Source: Chitinivibrionales bacterium (lineage in GTDB: Bacteria; Fibrobacterota; Chitinivibrionia; Chitinivibrionales; JANQEN01). Taken from it: 7,876 nucleotides of DNA. Position numbers and translations under genes: made by a program. The notes beneath the pieces were generated by a model, which was given only the letters and a program-made list of their open reading frames with translations, was not told the origin of the DNA and ran no database searches. The stretch covers positions 1 to 7,876 of the forward strand of contig JAUVGS010000080.1 in assembly GCA_030593665.1 (NCBI GenBank), written 5' to 3'. Below are positions 6,594 through 7,876 of the stretch, piece by piece (the stretch's first letter is position 1; each line of letters opens with the position of its first letter).

Positions 6594-6965
6594 ATGAAAC
6601 GACGTAACTTCGTAGCCGCAATCCCGGCATTGGCGATCGCTTCATGCAATCCAAACCTGGATAAGCGCAAGAAACGCTATGACGAAAAGGAATGCCCATT
6701 CTGCAGTACCAATCATGGGGTATGCAGCTATTGCAACGGAACGGGTAAATGCAGCTTTTGCAAGGGGACCGGCACCAGAAAAACAAGTACCAAAAATTAT
6801 CCGGTACGGGGTGTTGAACGAGTTGAATATGAAGAAAAATGCGCTTACTGTAAGGGTACTGGAACATGCCGCTACTGTGATGGTGTCGGAAAATGCTGGG
6901 CGTGTAAAGGCACCGGGAAAATTGAAAACTGGGATTTCTTTGAGAAACATCAAAAAGAAAAATAG
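6594..6965 (+). CDS. Predicted lipoprotein with six CxxC zinc knuckles (DnaJ central-domain type)
   Basis: A 123-aa protein beginning MKRRNFVAAIPALAIASC. This reads as an export signal with a lipobox (IASC, lipidated Cys18), and KRRNF also resembles a twin-arginine motif, so Tat export of a lipoprotein is possible. The rest is a cysteine-rich domain of the DnaJ zinc-finger type: CxxC pairs start at 34, 44, 53, 83, 92 and 101. Five are followed by GxG as in CxxCxGxG (for example CSYCNGTG, CAYCKGTG, CWACKGTG); the first is degenerate (CPFCSTNHG). They fall in two triplets separated by a 26-residue basic and acidic linker, pointing to internal duplication. DnaJ itself has four such motifs plus a J domain, which is absent here. 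Zinc binding is likely; a role in envelope protein folding or redox is only a guess. AAGGA (6581-6585) lies 8 nt before the ATG. Confidence 0.8.
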   Translation: MKRRNFVAAIPALAIASCNPNLDKRKKRYDEKECPFCSTNHGVCSYCNGTGKCSFCKGTGTRKTSTKNYPVRGVERVEYEEKCAYCKGTGTCRYCDGVGKCWACKGTGKIENWDFFEKHQKEK

Positions 6966-7042
6966 GAATTATTGAATTATAGAATATCATTATATGGGGA
7001 TGCATAATTAGTTTTTGCTAAATATAGATCGTTTTGAATGTC
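6966..7042. other. Intergenic, no gene seen
   Basis: AT-rich sequence directly after the zinc-knuckle lipoprotein stop. I find no T-tract terminator hairpin and no credible reading frame here. The structured segment begins at 7043. Confidence 0.5.
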
Positions 7043-7230
7043 ATTGTCACTTCCGTTCTGAAGCTTAAGGAATACCAGTCACAGCAAAAAACGCTGTGAC
7101 TGAACCTATTGTGTCTCTAGTTCTTTCCGGCATGATTTTGGCCAGGAAACAACAAAAACTACAATAGAAACAATCCCGATGTATTTTAATCGGGATTGAA
7201 CCGCCCTAATGTTCAGAACTGTGTGACAAT
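7043..7230. other. Cloverleaf-like nested inverted repeat: candidate structured RNA or palindromic mobile element
   Basis: Four stems can be read by eye. Outer stem P1 pairs ATTGTCAC (7043-7050) with GTGACAAT (7223-7230), then GTTCTGAA (7055-7062) with TTCAGAAC (7212-7219), then TTA-A-GG (7065-7070) with CCTAA (7205-7209) with one bulge. Inside it P2 is a perfect 10-bp hairpin, CAGTCACAGC (7076-7085) with GCTGTGACTG (7093-7102). P3 pairs CTATTGT (7106-7112) with ACAATAG (7161-7167), capped by GTT-C-TTTCC-GGC (7120-7131) against GCC-A-GGAAA-C-AAC (7141-7153). P4 is a perfect 10-bp hairpin, CAATCCCGAT (7171-7180) with ATCGGGATTG (7189-7198). Linkers between the stems are 3-6 nt. No T-run follows any stem, so simple terminators are unlikely. 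I do not recognise a known RNA family. The strand is undecided because the pairing works on both. Confidence 0.6.
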
Positions 7231-7429
7231 CCAGCTCTTTAAGTGTTTATGAGCATGGATTTGCTCCAGGGCTACCATGCAGTCGTAATCGTAGCTGGAG
7301 CGCGGTCTCGCCAAAAGTATGCGAAAATGACGGTCATCTGTCAACATTTAACAGGAACTAAATATGCATCTCTACGTTACAATGTACACATTATAGATGA
7401 AAACGATACTGTAAGGATTTTTAACAAAC
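7231..7429 (+). promoter_or_regulatory. gpmI upstream region with competing dyads
   Basis: This segment leads into gpmI and has no convincing gene. GCTCCAG-GG-CTAC (7263-7275) pairs with GTAGCTGGAGC (7291-7301), an 11-bp stem with a 2-nt bulge. Two alternatives exclude it: GCATGG (7253-7258) with CCATGC (7275-7280), and CCAGCT (7231-7236) with AGCTGG (7293-7298). Such mutually exclusive pairings can occur in leader RNAs, but may also be chance. A -10-like TACAAT lies at 7378-7383 with no good -35. AAGGA at 7413-7417 is the likely gpmI ribosome binding site, with a rather long 12-nt spacer. Confidence 0.35.
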
Positions 7430-7876
7430 ATGCAACTGAAACAACGACCGGTATGCCTTATCATCCGCGACGGGTGGGGAAAAGGAAAGCACAACGCAGC
7501 CGATGGTATCTATATGGCCAATACCCCCTATACCAACGACTATGAAGAGACCTTTCCAACAACGATAATCAACGCTTCCGGCGAACACGTTGGCCTTCCT
7601 GACGGATACCAGGGAAACAGCGAGGTCGGACATCTGAATATCGGAGCCGGCAGGGTCGTGTATCAAAGCTTAACCCGGATTGATAAATCAGTACATGATG
7701 GAGATTTTTTCACGAATGAAGCATTCATTAATGCTATTGCTCATGCAAAGGAACACAATACAAACCTGCACCTTATCGGTCTCATTCAGGAAGAAGGGGT
7801 CCATTCAGTCACCCGGCATTGTATTGCGCTTCTTGAATTATGTAAACGGCAGGGCCTGGATCAAGTACTGATACAT
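7430..7876 (+). CDS. gpmI: 2,3-bisphosphoglycerate-independent phosphoglycerate mutase, N-terminal part
   Basis: The first 149 residues of a protein whose family is usually about 510-550 aa; the gene runs off the window. It should interconvert 3- and 2-phosphoglycerate in glycolysis and gluconeogenesis in the cytoplasm, using a phosphoserine intermediate and Mn2+ ions. Visible signatures are IIRDGWG (11-17, metal ligand Asp14), ASGEHVGLPDG (49-59), GNSEVGHLNIGAGRVVYQ (62-79, catalytic Ser64) and LIGLIQEEGVHS (115-126, substrate-binding His125). The ATG at 7430 is fixed by an in-frame TAA at 7412 with no other start between them. AAGGA at 7413-7417 precedes it. The usual LLSDGGVHSH segment reads LIQEEGVHSV and IILDGWG reads IIRDGWG, which suggests a divergent branch of the family. 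No neighbour in the window is linked to glycolysis. Confidence 0.95.
   Translation, partial: MQLKQRPVCLIIRDGWGKGKHNAADGIYMANTPYTNDYEETFPTTIINASGEHVGLPDGYQGNSEVGHLNIGAGRVVYQSLTRIDKSVHDGDFFTNEAFINAIAHAKEHNTNLHLIGLIQEEGVHSVTRHCIALLELCKRQGLDQVLIH

Noticed and set aside
6574..7005. 143-codon - strand frame over the zinc-knuckle gene
   Set aside because: It mirrors the cysteine-rich + strand gene, which has a signal sequence, six CxxC motifs and a good ribosome binding site.
7076..7102. Perfect 10-bp hairpin as intrinsic terminator of the zinc-knuckle gene
   Set aside because: No T-tract follows on either strand and the hairpin is part of a larger nested structure; it begins 110 nt after the stop codon.
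7253..7310. tRNA-like fold
   Set aside because: No GTTCNANNC T-loop, no acceptor stem of 7 bp and no anticodon arm of the right size.
7243..7545. 100-codon + strand frame upstream of and overlapping gpmI
   Set aside because: It overlaps the first 116 bp of gpmI in another frame, runs through the dyads at 7253-7301, shows no recognisable domain and has no ribosome binding site at its start.

Overview
The window looks like bacterial chromosome of moderate, AT-leaning composition. Spacers between genes are very AT-rich, and the coding density and Shine-Dalgarno sites are ordinary. The mix of genes suggests a Gram-negative, probably environmental lineage with eukaryote-like signalling: a CHASE2 Ser/Thr kinase, an FHA protein, a LysM/FecR envelope protein, and a phosphoglycerate mutase reading IIRDGWG instead of the usual IILDGWG. 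A planctomycete-like or related deep-branching group is my best guess from protein style. No marker gene here settles it.

Layout: (1) 1-494, + strand: the C-terminal end of a radical SAM protein. (2) 491-934, - strand: a PPC/DUF296 protein, tail-to-tail with the first gene and sharing a TTAA stop overlap. (3) 935-1143: a spacer with repeats. (4) 1144-1320, + strand: a 58-aa single-pass membrane protein. (5) 1326-6320, - strand: a tight three-gene operon, transcribed as LysM-FecR protein, then CHASE2-Ser/Thr kinase, then FHA-TM-lytic transglycosylase. The junctions are a TAATG overlap and a 1-nt gap. (6) 6321-6593: an AT-rich divergent promoter region. (7) 6594-6965, + strand: a predicted lipoprotein made of six CxxC knuckles of the DnaJ zinc-finger type. 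(8) 6966-7429: a long non-coding stretch holding a clear multi-branched inverted-repeat structure at 7043-7230 and a second foldable segment near 7231-7301. (9) 7430-7876, + strand: the N-terminal 149 residues of cofactor-independent phosphoglycerate mutase (gpmI), cut by the window end.

The centre of interest is the three-gene operon. A secreted LysM/FecR protein could bind peptidoglycan. The kinase has a periplasmic CHASE2 sensor and a cytoplasmic catalytic domain with all key residues. The third protein has a cytoplasmic FHA phosphothreonine-binding domain, one membrane helix and a periplasmic MltD-like transglycosylase domain. Together they could form a trans-envelope circuit in which cell-wall state is sensed outside, converted to Ser/Thr phosphorylation inside, and passed back across the membrane to a wall-cleaving enzyme. 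The domains and gene order are read directly from the sequence; the circuit is inference.

The second point of interest is the 188-bp structure upstream of gpmI: an outer stem enclosing three hairpins in a cloverleaf arrangement. It could be a structured RNA or a palindromic mobile element, and the sequence alone does not decide which.
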